A stretch of DNA of 64,000 bases from Levilactobacillus angrenensis (GCF_003946085.1 NZ_RHOB01000002.1:62001-126000), one strand, 5' to 3'; positions 19,373 to 28,639 are shown, numbered from the stretch's first letter. Translations and numbers: made by a program. Notes: a model not told the origin generated them from the letters alone.

Positions 19373-21102
19373 CGGGTCGTCGCTCCTTCCATTTCCGACC
19401 GTAACCGCACGTAGGCGCCGTTCTTAGCTTGCAAGTCTGCCGGCGTCCCCTGCTCAACGATTTGGCCGTGGTCCATGACCAAAATATAATCCATTTCATT
19501 CATCCAATGTAACCGGTGGGTCGCAAAGAAGACCAGGTGATTCTTGAAGACTGGCATCATGGTCTGTTTCAGTTCAACTTCAGTTTCGATGTCCAAATGC
19601 GCTGTCGGTTCATCAAATAACAAGACGCGCCGCGAATCATCCAGGAAGGCCCGTGCCAACGCAATCCGTTGGGCTTGGCCCCCACTGACGCCCCGCGCAC
19701 CTTCACCGATTTGCGTCGCCAAACCGTCCGGCAAGGTCGCAATCCAATCGGTCAACCCAGCCTTCGCTGCCGCAGCCGTGACCGCCGCTTCACTGGCATC
19801 CGGCGCATAGAAAGCCAAGTTATCACGCAGACTCGCGTGGAACAAGTACGGTGCTTGAGGAATGTACACAAAGCTACGCTGCCAGGCTTGTTGGTCCAGG
19901 TGAGGCACAGCAGTCCCGCGCACGGTAATTTGCCCGTCGGCGGGGCTGAGAAAGCCGCCTAGCGTGTTGATCAGCGTCGACTTACCGGAGCCAGACGCCC
20001 CAATGATACCGACCTTTTGAAAGCCGTGAACGTTAAAATTAATGTCGCGTAGCGTTGGCGCATCATCACCGTAGCTGACGTTAACGTGGGCTAACGCTAG
20101 GGAATCGTCCGCTTGCCAGACGGGTTCGCGAGTAGGCAAGAGTTGCCGGTCCGTTGGCGTTTCGCGCTGCAAAATATCCAGCACCGCCGTGAGGGCATTC
20201 TTCCCGTTTAACGTGGCGTGATAATCGTTTGCAAAGTTACGAATTGGCGCAAAATAATCTGGCGCCAACGTTAAGATCACCAGCGCTGGCAGTAGTTGAA
20301 TCGTGTTGTCCATCAGTCCAAAACCTAGGAAAACAGCGATGATGGCGATGGACAACGTGGTGAAGAAGTCCAAGGCAAACGTGGAGGTCATGGCAATCGT
20401 CAGCGTCGCCATAGTCTTCTTGCGGTAGTCTTCGCTGACCTGGTACACGTTGTCGGCGTAAGTCTCATTTAACCCGAGCTGCTTCAAGGTCGGCAGGCCC
20501 CGTAACGTATCGACAAAGTGATTAGACAGGCGTTGGTACCCGGCGTATTGGCGATCCGCCTTGGCCTGCGCTGCCAGCCCCAAAATAATCATGAAGAGAA
20601 TAATCAGTGGGTAGATGGCCAGTAGGAACAGGGCCTCTTTCCACTGGATAAAGGCAATGTAGATCAGCACCAGCCACGGCGTGATCGACAGGTCCAAGAC
20701 CTTACCGATGATCATCATCAGATAGGTCTGAATCTTATCAATTCCCTCTAGTCCCATGGTGACGACATTTCCCGTCCCCTTCTCGGCCACGACACTCGGC
20801 CCCAGGTCAAAAAGCTTGGCCATAAATTGCTTCCGCAAGGTCTTAGTCGTCTTCTCCACGAACGGATACAGTAGCCAATCCTTTAAGACTGTCAACAAGT
20901 GACGCGCCAAAAAGGCCACGGCAAAGATTGCCAGCGGGGTGACAATCGTCCCAATGGGTTGTTGTTTCCAGAGCTGAACGATTGCGACCGACAAGTACTG
21001 CGCTTGAATAATAATCATAATGGCTTGAATCAGCGTCAGCACTGCCTCGATGGCCGCGGCCGGTTTCACTCCGGGAAATTTAAAAACACGTTGATCAATC
21101 AA
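19369..21102 (-). CDS. cydD: Thiol ABC exporter subunit CydD
   Basis: Partner of CydC. An N-terminal membrane domain of six segments (residues about 15-310) is followed by the nucleotide-binding domain: Walker A GASGSGKST, signature VSGGQAQRIALARAF and Walker B VLLFDEPTAHLD. TTG 21102 is the best start, seven bases after GGGGG; no ATG is near. Unlike compact cydABCD operons, cydD is separated from cydB by 548 bp that hold a terminator and repeat copy C. Confidence 0.93.
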   Translation of the reverse strand: MIDQRVFKFPGVKPAAAIEAVLTLIQAIMIIIQAQYLSVAIVQLWKQQPIGTIVTPLAIFAVAFLARHLLTVLKDWLLYPFVEKTTKTLRKQFMAKLFDLGPSVVAEKGTGNVVTMGLEGIDKIQTYLMMIIGKVLDLSITPWLVLIYIAFIQWKEALFLLAIYPLIILFMIILGLAAQAKADRQYAGYQRLSNHFVDTLRGLPTLKQLGLNETYADNVYQVSEDYRKKTMATLTIAMTSTFALDFFTTLSIAIIAVFLGFGLMDNTIQLLPALVILTLAPDYFAPIRNFANDYHATLNGKNALTAVLDILQRETPTDRQLLPTREPVWQADDSLALAHVNVSYGDDAPTLRDINFNVHGFQKVGIIGASGSGKSTLINTLGGFLSPADGQITVRGTAVPHLDQQAWQRSFVYIPQAPYLFHASLRDNLAFYAPDASEAAVTAAAAKAGLTDWIATLPDGLATQIGEGARGVSGGQAQRIALARAFLDDSRRVLLFDEPTAHLDIETEVELKQTMMPVFKNHLVFFATHRLHWMNEMDYILVMDHGQIVEQGTPADLQAKNGAYVRLRSEMEGATTR

Positions 21103-21335
21103 AGTGATGCCCCCTTACAACAAGTGATAACTCATACTGCTATGATAGCATTTTTCTGGTATCTAAGCGCTACCAATCACGGTAAACCAGCTTGTTTTTG
21201 CCAATTAAATTGGTCGCAAGCCACTTACTCCTGAGCTCCTCTGGCGACATATGTATTCAGCCTATCACCAAAGATGTCAGTTCAGGCTAACAAGGACTTG
21301 GACTTAACAACACGGTGACTGACAAACACTACCGC

Positions 21336-21524
21336 AGCCGTGAGTTCGCCAACTATGGGTTCAGCCGTGGGAGTTCCCTTAGCGGTGGCCTTTGCCGCTT
21401 AGGAAACTGGCGTCTTTGAGACGCGGGCTTCGGCTCAAAGCGAGGCGCCGAGACCGTCCTATGGCTCGGCCCGTCCGCCCACCGCGTTCCAACCCATAGT
21501 TGGTGAACGGTAGGCGGCCAGCAA
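21336..21524 (+). repeat. Dispersed structured repeat, copy C (full module)
   Basis: Full module between cydB and cydD. The outer stem pairs 21344-21361 with 21491-21508 (one G-T pair). Internal hairpins: 21373-21408 (AGTTCCC type), CTTTGAG/CTCAAAG around 21414-21440, and GCCGAG/CTCGGC around 21447-21470. The remainder of the gap (21103-21335 and 21525-21587) shows only faint similarity to the linker seen in other copies (for example TGTCCA and GTGAAACCC near 21537) and no gene. Confidence 0.88.
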
Positions 21525-21587
21525 CCACTCTGTCGTTGTCCAGCAGGTGAAACCCCTAACTGGCGCAGGTTACCGCCAAGTGTTTGC

Positions 21588-21628
21588 TCAAAAAACGAAA
21601 GTCTCCGCAGCCGGATAGCCGCGGAGAC
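21588..21628 (-). terminator. Terminator after cydB
   Basis: GTCTCCGC (21601-21608) pairs with GCGGAGAC (21621-21628); on the minus strand TTTCGTTTTTT follows. It lies 22 nt past the cydB stop and should separate cydAB from cydDC transcription. Confidence 0.82.
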
Positions 21629-21650
21629 TTGGTGACTCATTTTTACTTGA

Positions 21651-22661
21651 TTAAGCGTTTTGCTTAGGTGATGCCAAGCGCTTGTAGAAGACCCAGTAGC
21701 TCCAGATGAAGTAGATCAAGACGATTGGCAGGATGCTAAACGTCAGAATCGTCATCAGGTGCAGCGTGTAAGGCGAACTAGAAGAGTTCTTGATCAACAA
21801 TGAGTAAGCTGGATTGTTGGCAATCATGACCCGCGGGAATAACCCGTTGAAGATCAAGACGACCACACTGATCAGCGATAGCCCACTGCCGATAAAGGAC
21901 AGCCATTCGTGGTTGCCCAAGACACCCCAGTAAGCCAGGCAAGTGAAGATAACCAGGGCAACGACAATCGCGGTCGTGGTCAATGGCTTCTTGGCAAAGA
22001 AGTCAGTTGAGAAGTACAGCAGGATGGCAAACAGGACTTCGCCCGCAAAGAGAACGGGGTACAAAATCTTGTTCCAGGCCAGGGCCCGTTCACGTAAGGC
22101 GCCGGACGTCTTCAACCGAATGAAGTTCAAGCCGTGGACCAAGGATAAGACGGTCACTGCGACCCCACCGACTAAGGAGAACAAGTTCACGTAGTCGAAG
22201 AAGTGGGCTGTCATGTCGCCGTTCTTATCGATAGGCATCCCGGCAATCATCGCTGTGAACAGCATCCCAAATAAGAACGCTGCGCAGAAACTGCCAATCG
22301 TGGAAGCCCATTCCCAGAAGTTCCGCCATTTTTCCGTTTGCATATTCGCTCTAAATTCAAACGAGACACCCCGGAAAATCAAGGCGGCCAAAATCAGGAA
22401 TAAGACCAGGTAGAACCCGGAGAACAACGTCGCGTACCACATAGGGAAGGAGGCAAACATGGCCCCACCAGCGGTGATCAACCACACTTCGTTGCCGTCC
22501 CAGTGCGGTCCGATCGACCGAATCACGACGTCACGTTCGGCTTCGTTTTTGGCGAAACTCTTTACGAGCATCCCCACCCCGAAGTCGAAACCTTCCAGGA
22601 AGAAGAAACCGCTAAACAGGACACCAATCAGAATAAACCAGAGTAGTTGTAAGTTAGTCAT
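21651..22661 (-). CDS. cydB: Cytochrome bd ubiquinol/menaquinol oxidase subunit II
   Basis: Membrane subunit of the bd-type quinol oxidase that reduces oxygen to water with electrons from a quinol, saving redox balance under aeration. The sequence is strongly hydrophobic with about eight to nine helices and the family start NLQLLWFILIGVLFSGFFFLEGFDFGVG. ATG 22661 overlaps the cydA stop by eight bases; longer frames to 22730 lie inside cydA. The length of 336 residues is typical. Confidence 0.95.
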   Translation of the reverse strand: MTNLQLLWFILIGVLFSGFFFLEGFDFGVGMLVKSFAKNEAERDVVIRSIGPHWDGNEVWLITAGGAMFASFPMWYATLFSGFYLVLFLILAALIFRGVSFEFRANMQTEKWRNFWEWASTIGSFCAAFLFGMLFTAMIAGMPIDKNGDMTAHFFDYVNLFSLVGGVAVTVLSLVHGLNFIRLKTSGALRERALAWNKILYPVLFAGEVLFAILLYFSTDFFAKKPLTTTAIVVALVIFTCLAYWGVLGNHEWLSFIGSGLSLISVVVLIFNGLFPRVMIANNPAYSLLIKNSSSSPYTLHLMTILTFSILPIVLIYFIWSYWVFYKRLASPKQNA

Positions 22662-24105
22662 GGTTGAACGCCCCCTTTGAGTACGGATCAAGGTCAGTAT
22701 CGCCCGCCGCATACCCATCGGTATTTTCAATGTCAGGTCCAGCCTTCAATGTCCGGTGGCATAAGACGATCATGACGACGCCCATGCCCGCAAACATCAG
22801 GAAGTAGATGATATTTGACGTGAGTAGCGACGCAACGGAAACATTTGGCGAAACCGCATCGGCAATCGTGAGTAAGCCGTAGACGACCCATGGGTACCGC
22901 CCAAATTCAGTAATGAACCAACCCGCTGTGTTAACGATGAATGGTAGCCACAGGCACAAACCCAAAATGTACAGGAACCAGCGTTGACTCATAATCAGCT
23001 GGGACTTCTTGCGGTTAAAGATCAAGCCCACGATGGCTAACAAGGCAAACAAAGCGCCGGCGCCAGACATGATCCGGAAGCTCCAGAACAAGGTCTTGGT
23101 TGGTACGTAATAATTAATATCATTGCCATATTTCTTATCATACTTCGCATGTAATTCCTTGTTGATGGTGTTCATACCTTTGATGGTCCCGGTCGTCTTG
23201 TGATAGCTCAATAAGTTCAAGACGTAAGGCACATCGACGGACCAGGTGGTCTTGTGTTGCTTGTTATCAAAACCAGCAATCGCAGCCCATTCCCCTTTGT
23301 TGGTCGAGTCCTTGTAGAGCCCTTCCATAGCGGCGAACTTCATCGGCTGATTGTTAATTAAGTAACGACTTTGAATATCCCCACTGGCAATGGAGCCCAA
23401 GGAGAAGATCAACCCAATGACCAGCGCAACGTTCAATGACTTCCGGTAGAACGTGACGTGATCTTTCTTCAGTAACCGCCAAGCGGCACAGCCGGCGATG
23501 ACAAAGGAAGCGGTCACAAATGCACCGAAGATAACGTGTGGAAATTCACTCCACAGTTGCGGGTTACTCAAAACGGCGCCGAAGCTGACCATTTGGACGT
23601 GACCCGTTTGTTGATTGATGATGTAGCCCAATGGGTTTTGCATGAAACTGTTAGCGGCCAAAATCCACAGTGCCGATAGTGAAGACCCGAACATAACGAG
23701 CCAAATAAAGAGCGTGTGGACCCATTTATTAAAGCGGTCCCAAGTGAACATCCACATCCCAATGAACGTGGATTCCATGAAGAAGGCGGCTAAGGCTTCA
23801 ATGGCCAATGGTGCCCCGAAGATGTCACCCATGAATCGCGAGTATTCAGACCAGTTCATCCCAAATTGGAATTCTTGAATGATCCCGGTAACCACACCCA
23901 CGGCGAAGCTATACAGGAACATTTTGCCCCAGAACTGGGCCATCTTCTTGTAATCCTCATCACCTTTAATCGCATACATCGTTTCCATGACGGCAACGAC
24001 GAAGGCCAACCCGATGGAAAATGGAACGAAGAAGAAGTGAAAGACAGTGGTCATTCCAAATTGGAATCGCGCTAGGCCTAGGATATCCAGACCAAGATTT
24101 AACAT
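22654..24105 (-). CDS. cydA: Cytochrome bd quinol oxidase subunit I
   Basis: Haem-bearing subunit of the bd oxidase. About nine membrane helices carry the axial histidine region FHFFFVPFSIGLAF near residues 23-36, the GRYPWVVYGLLTIADAVSP quinol-side helix and a short Q loop, as in Gram-positive CydA. The 483 residues are of normal size. GGGGAGG precedes the ATG. It leads the cydAB transcript from the promoter at 24162-24190. The haem genes are not nearby, and most lactobacilli need external haem (family knowledge). Confidence 0.97.
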   Translation of the reverse strand: MLNLGLDILGLARFQFGMTTVFHFFFVPFSIGLAFVVAVMETMYAIKGDEDYKKMAQFWGKMFLYSFAVGVVTGIIQEFQFGMNWSEYSRFMGDIFGAPLAIEALAAFFMESTFIGMWMFTWDRFNKWVHTLFIWLVMFGSSLSALWILAANSFMQNPLGYIINQQTGHVQMVSFGAVLSNPQLWSEFPHVIFGAFVTASFVIAGCAAWRLLKKDHVTFYRKSLNVALVIGLIFSLGSIASGDIQSRYLINNQPMKFAAMEGLYKDSTNKGEWAAIAGFDNKQHKTTWSVDVPYVLNLLSYHKTTGTIKGMNTINKELHAKYDKKYGNDINYYVPTKTLFWSFRIMSGAGALFALLAIVGLIFNRKKSQLIMSQRWFLYILGLCLWLPFIVNTAGWFITEFGRYPWVVYGLLTIADAVSPNVSVASLLTSNIIYFLMFAGMGVVMIVLCHRTLKAGPDIENTDGYAAGDTDLDPYSKGAFNHD

Positions 24106-24161
24106 TTTTCTAACCTCCCCAAACGTTATTAGTGTAAATAAATAATTGCTGTCTTGACTCT

Positions 24162-24190
24162 ATTATATCGAGTGATAAGTCAATGCGCAA
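24162..24190 (-). promoter_or_regulatory. Promoter of cydAB
   Basis: Minus-strand TTGCGC (24185-24190), a 17-nt spacer and a perfect TATAAT (24162-24167), giving a leader of about 50 nt before cydA. Confidence 0.75.
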
Positions 24191-24265
24191 TGGTTCGGTG
24201 TCAATCTACTGAAAGTTAATGGAATACATTCGAAATTTGTGTGCAATTAAGTTGCCAGTCATCGT

Positions 24266-24306
24266 GACACATTTGAAAATGTGTGTCGTTTATGTAAGCG
24301 ATTTCG
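24266..24306. promoter_or_regulatory. Palindrome and cre-like site between cydA and the dehydrogenase gene
   Basis: An inverted repeat ACACATTT-GAA-AATGTGT lies at 24266-24287. TGTAAGCGATTTCG at 24293-24306 matches the catabolite-response consensus TGWAANCGNTNWCA at 13 of 14 positions. Either could regulate the divergent cydA or the plus-strand gene at 24390. Both are pattern matches only. Confidence 0.45.
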
Positions 24307-24345
24307 CTGATTTGACGGGATTCCTAGGTGGAACCGGGTCACTCG

Positions 24346-24354
24346 TGCTAAAAT
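24346..24354 (+). promoter_or_regulatory. Extended -10 promoter of the dehydrogenase gene
   Basis: TGC followed by TAAAAT (24349-24354). No -35 of quality is present, which suits an extended -10 or an activated promoter. The start would lie about 30 nt before ATG 24390. Confidence 0.5.
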
Positions 24355-24389
24355 ATAGGAGACGGCATCCGTCGAAGGAGGTTTTTCAC

Positions 24390-25334
24390 ATGACAGAAAG
24401 ATTATTCACCTTTCCAACTCTCAATCAAACGCAAATTGATCAGCTGACAGCCCTCGGAGTCGAGGTCATCCCTGCCAGCGACTGGGAAACGGCCACTGAT
24501 ATCGACATCATTTTTGGCTGGGGCGCACACGGCGCAGCAGTCTTGCAAAATCCGCAGAACCACGTCCGTTGGATCCAAACGTTTAGCGCTGGGGTCGATT
24601 ACCTGCCCCTCGACTGGATTCAAGCCCACCACGTGCAAGTGACCAACGCCAGTGGCGCTTACTCCGCGGCCATTGCGGAATCTACCATTGGCTACCTGCT
24701 CTACTTCTTACGCGACTTCAACGACGCCGTAAAGAATCAGGCCGGCCATTTCTGGCAAGTACCAGCGCGTTCGGAGCTGGCTACGTTGGCCAATCAAAAG
24801 GTCGTCATCTATGGTACCGGGAGTATTGGCCAACACATCGCTGAATTGCTCAACGGCTTTGGCAACTACCCATTTGGCGTCAACCGGTCCGGCCACGGTG
24901 TCGCAGGTTTCCAAGGCACCGTTAGCCTGAAGGACGATGCGGACCTGGTCAAGGACGCCGACGTGGTCATCAACGCAATGCCGGCCACCGCTGAGACCAC
25001 CCACTACTTCAACAACGATTACTTCACGCAACTCAACGGCGTTCGCATCTTTGTCAACGTCGGCCGCGGCAAGTCCGTCGACGAAAACGCCTTGATGCAC
25101 GCCCTGCTCTACCAAAACGTCTTGAACGCCGCGCTGGATGTCTTTGAGCATGAACCGCTACCTAAGGATTCCAAGCTGTGGGACTACCCGAACGTCTTGA
25201 TTACGCCACACCAAACGGGCTTTGACGTCGATAACATCCGTCCCATCTTCGGTTATCTGACTGATAATTTGAAGAGTTGGAAAGCAGATGGCACCTTGTC
25301 TGTGAACTTGGTTGACGTCAGTCGTGGTTACTAA
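24390..25334 (+). CDS. D-isomer-specific 2-hydroxyacid dehydrogenase
   Basis: NAD(P)-dependent oxidoreductase of 314 residues. A split catalytic domain surrounds the Rossmann domain: VVIYGTGSIGQHIAELL (nucleotide loop), NVGRGKSVDENALMHAL with the substrate-binding arginine, the conserved ALDVFEHEPLP and the catalytic histidine in LITPHQTG. Which 2-hydroxyacid it uses cannot be told; its overall look is that of hydroxypyruvate/glyoxylate-reductase-like or phosphoglycerate-dehydrogenase-like members. ATG 24390 follows GAAGGAGG; the frame open to 24219 has no ribosome site. It is monocistronic and ends at a strong terminator. Confidence 0.9.
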   Translation: MTERLFTFPTLNQTQIDQLTALGVEVIPASDWETATDIDIIFGWGAHGAAVLQNPQNHVRWIQTFSAGVDYLPLDWIQAHHVQVTNASGAYSAAIAESTIGYLLYFLRDFNDAVKNQAGHFWQVPARSELATLANQKVVIYGTGSIGQHIAELLNGFGNYPFGVNRSGHGVAGFQGTVSLKDDADLVKDADVVINAMPATAETTHYFNNDYFTQLNGVRIFVNVGRGKSVDENALMHALLYQNVLNAALDVFEHEPLPKDSKLWDYPNVLITPHQTGFDVDNIRPIFGYLTDNLKSWKADGTLSVNLVDVSRGY

Positions 25335-25344
25335 ATTTGGTTAA

Positions 25345-25386
25345 GAAAAGCGCCCTCGCCGATTTGATTTGGCGAGGGCGTTTTTG
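25345..25386. terminator. Bidirectional terminator, dehydrogenase gene and unknown pair
   Basis: CGCCCTCGCC (25351-25360) pairs with GGCGAGGGCG (25371-25380), with A and T runs on either side, between two convergent genes. Confidence 0.92.
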
Positions 25387-25590
25387 CTAGTGGTGCGGGA
25401 AGATAACGCGGGTATGGAGCATTTGTTGGCGGATACGTTCCAGATTCATTGCATCCACTTCATCTGGTGAATATCGTTGTAGATTTCGCTTTAGTTCCTG
25501 GTCGCCACCAGGTTCGTTGATAAATTCAAGAATAGCAGCACGTTCTTTGGGGTCAATTTCATATTCCAAGTGATCAATCTTTTGCGTCAT
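25387..25590 (-). CDS. Small acidic protein of unknown function, 67 aa
   Basis: I do not recognise this protein. It has 67 residues, is rich in E, D, R and Q, has no membrane segment and is probably helical (KERAAILEFINEPGGDQ, then DAMNLERIRQQML). ATG 25590 with GAAGGCGG upstream is preferred; the longer frame starts inside the upstream gene. It overlaps that gene by 17 bases and shares its terminator, so the two are translationally coupled and may act together, for example as a membrane protein and its soluble partner. No toxin or antitoxin motif is evident. Confidence 0.75.
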   Translation of the reverse strand: MTQKIDHLEYEIDPKERAAILEFINEPGGDQELKRNLQRYSPDEVDAMNLERIRQQMLHTRVIFPHH

Positions 25591-26131
25591 TTTTCCGCCT
25601 TCTTTTCTGTACATACTGTTGGATATCATTTAATAGATAAACATAATTATTCATCGCTTGTTCTTTTAAGAACTGACTTTGGACAAACGCAAATCCCTCG
25701 AGCCGAATTAACTCATAGATAGAATCACCTATACTACTATAAAGCTGATATTTATCAATTTCGTCGTAATAAACATAACTTTCTAGAATGTTTAGACGTT
25801 GAAAGCAAGTACCAAAATCAGCGACGACCATCGCTTGAATGATAATTGATCGGCGAACATGCTCATCTTTCTTTTTTTGAAATTCATTCACTCGTAAAGC
25901 CGTCTCGTACTGTGCGATTGTTCCTTCTAAAATCTCCGCCACATTATTTTGGTAAAATTGATAAGCCTGAATCGTATGATCAAACTTCGTGGCGGCTAAA
26001 TCAATCCGGCGATTTCGTAAGACGACTTGCAACTGAATCAAGGCAATCACGATACCACCAATCGTCGCTATCGAAACGACCGGTGCTAATAAAGGTGCTA
26101 AGGTCAACCAAAATGCCACTGCTTCAGCCAT
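25574..26131 (-). CDS. Membrane-anchored protein of unknown function, 185 aa
   Basis: Not recognised. One N-terminal membrane segment (residues about 7-33, LAPLLAPVVSIATIGGIVIALIQ, quoted in part) is followed by a cytoplasmic, largely helical domain rich in Q, Y, E and R (residues 40-185). That resembles the layout of small phage-defence or stress-sensing membrane proteins, but no conserved catalytic motif is visible. An AGAAGGG site lies very close to the ATG, so GTG at codon 5 is possible. Base use is more AT-rich than in neighbouring genes, which may point to later acquisition. A TGG-TATACT extended -10 lies near 26171-26179. Confidence 0.75.
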   Translation of the reverse strand: MAEAVAFWLTLAPLLAPVVSIATIGGIVIALIQLQVVLRNRRIDLAATKFDHTIQAYQFYQNNVAEILEGTIAQYETALRVNEFQKKKDEHVRRSIIIQAMVVADFGTCFQRLNILESYVYYDEIDKYQLYSSIGDSIYELIRLEGFAFVQSQFLKEQAMNNYVYLLNDIQQYVQKRRRKNDAKD

Positions 26132-26269
26132 CCCTTCTGAAAAAATTGGTCCGGTCAGAAGCGTTCACTCAGTATACCATAAACGCTGCCTAACGTCCTC
26201 TAACCAGCTTACCGAACACCCTGACGAGCCGCTAGCGAACGCGCGTTTTTCAATGACTAAAATCGTAAT

Positions 26270-27301
<1,032 letters not shown>

Positions 27302-27305
27302 TTAT

Positions 27306-27342
27306 CCAAAAAGGGCCGCCGCAAATCAAGTGCGACGGTCCT
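27306..27342 (-). terminator. Terminator after the LCP gene
   Basis: On the minus strand GGACCGTCGC pairs with GCGGCGGCCC (two G-T pairs) around a 9-nt loop, then TTTTT. It separates the LCP gene from rmlB. Confidence 0.8.
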
Positions 27343-27352
27343 CATTTATCGG

Positions 27353-28420
27353 TTAATAGCCGCCACCCGGGCCGCCGTTATTGCTAGTATCAGTGCCGCC
27401 CGTATTGCCGTCGGTCGTCGTGGTCGTTGATGACGTGGCGTCCAACTGGGCAATCGTCCCGGTCGACTTGTGTGTCAAACCCAGGGCTGTGCGGATGTAG
27501 TTCGTGATTCGCTGAAGTTCGGACTTTGAGGCCACCTCCATGCTTTGACCATTGATGGTCTCGCTGGTACCTTGCAAATGCGTAGTCTTGATGTGGTGCG
27601 TGGCCTTGCGGTAATTAGTCGCAATGGCTGTCAGATCATCAAACGTCAAATCCGTTTGGGTTTGCTTGGACAGCGACGAAATGAAGGATTCATTTAGCAA
27701 TGACGTCACTGAATTGGATTTATTCAATAGCGCCATAATGACCTTCCGTTGCCGCGTTTGCCGGCCGTAATCCCCTAATGGATCATCGTCACGCATCCGG
27801 GCGTAGGCCAGCGCCTTCTTGCCGTTCATGTGCGTGCTGACGCCCTTCTTGAAGGAATAGCCGCCATAGCTAAATGACAGCGATGGTTTCAAGTCGACCC
27901 CGCCAACCTCGTCGATGATCTTTTCCATGCCACCCATGTTGATGATGGCGTAGAAGTCGATGGGCACGTTTAGCATGTCCTGCACGGTCGTAATGGCTGT
28001 CTTGGACTTGCCATAGGCGTAGGCCGCATTGATTTTCGCGAGGCCGTAATCCTCATAACCCGGAATAGTCACAGCCGTATCTCGCGGAATACTGGTGATG
28101 GTCGTCTTATTCGTTGCGGGATTCAAGGTGACCACCATCATACTATCGGTCCGGCCAGCAAAGGTCCGCCCCAACGCGCCCGTGTCGGTCCCCATCAATA
28201 GAATCGAGACGGGTTGCTTGTCCTTCAAGACTTGATTGACGTTCCGTAATTTCTTCACGCCGGACGCCTTATAGGTCTTGTCGACGGAATCTTTAATGCT
28301 TTGATACTTATGCATGCCATACGCGGTCCCGCCTGCTAACAGCGCAATCACCAAGATAATCAGGAGATTGCGGATGGGATGCTTCTTTCGCCGCGGCCGT
28401 TGCCGCTTTTCCATTGCCAT
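27353..28420 (-). CDS. LytR-CpsA-Psr (LCP) family cell-wall polymer ligase
   Basis: Membrane-anchored phosphotransferase that moves teichoic acid or polysaccharide precursors from undecaprenyl carriers onto peptidoglycan. A short basic N-terminus (RRKKHPIRN) is followed by one membrane helix (residues about 18-35) and the extracellular LCP domain with LLMGTDTGALGRTFAGRTDSM (quoted in full, 20 residues), TSIPRDTAV and the arginine-rich YARMRDDDPLGDYGRQTRQ. The C-terminus is low-complexity Thr/Gly/Asn. The promoter at 28497 has CTTAAG repeats at its -35, suggesting control by a response regulator. 355 residues. Confidence 0.92.
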   Translation of the reverse strand: MAMEKRQRPRRKKHPIRNLLIILVIALLAGGTAYGMHKYQSIKDSVDKTYKASGVKKLRNVNQVLKDKQPVSILLMGTDTGALGRTFAGRTDSMMVVTLNPATNKTTITSIPRDTAVTIPGYEDYGLAKINAAYAYGKSKTAITTVQDMLNVPIDFYAIINMGGMEKIIDEVGGVDLKPSLSFSYGGYSFKKGVSTHMNGKKALAYARMRDDDPLGDYGRQTRQRKVIMALLNKSNSVTSLLNESFISSLSKQTQTDLTFDDLTAIATNYRKATHHIKTTHLQGTSETINGQSMEVASKSELQRITNYIRTALGLTHKSTGTIAQLDATSSTTTTTDGNTGGTDTSNNGGPGGGY

Positions 28421-28496
28421 AGTTTGATAGCCACCTTTTCAATCCAGCCGATTCTGTGCCGACTGGCGGATTTTTCTGATTTTAATCAACTTGACC

Positions 28497-28545
28497 ATTA
28501 TAGGGGTTACACCTTAAGACGACTTAAGTTCCGCCCAACCTTAAG
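28497..28545 (-). promoter_or_regulatory. LCP promoter with three CTTAAG boxes
   Basis: Minus-strand TATAAT at 28497-28502 lacks a recognisable -35. Instead CTTAAG occurs at 28513-28518, 28523-28528 (10 bp apart, overlapping the -35 position) and 28540-28545. Direct repeats with one-turn spacing are typical of OmpR-type response regulators. The promoter element is clear; the regulator is inferred. Confidence 0.55.
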
Positions 28546-28582
28546 AAAAAAACAAAGCGTCACCGCCGGGGCAGTGGCGCTT
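28544..28582 (-). terminator. Terminator downstream of repeat D/E
   Basis: On the minus strand AGCGCCACTG...CGGTGACGCT forms a stem (28556-28582) followed by TTTGTTTTTTTC. It ends transcription coming from lplA and through the repeat region 28640-29036. Confidence 0.8.
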
Positions 28583-28639
28583 CTCTGGTTATTAAATATG
28601 GTGTAAAAATTAGTCGTTTACAGCTTCGTAGTTTGAGCT

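Noticed and set aside
21353-21640. Open frame of 95 codons on the minus strand
   Set aside because: It covers repeat copy C and the cydB terminator; no ribosome site and no matching frame in copies A and B.
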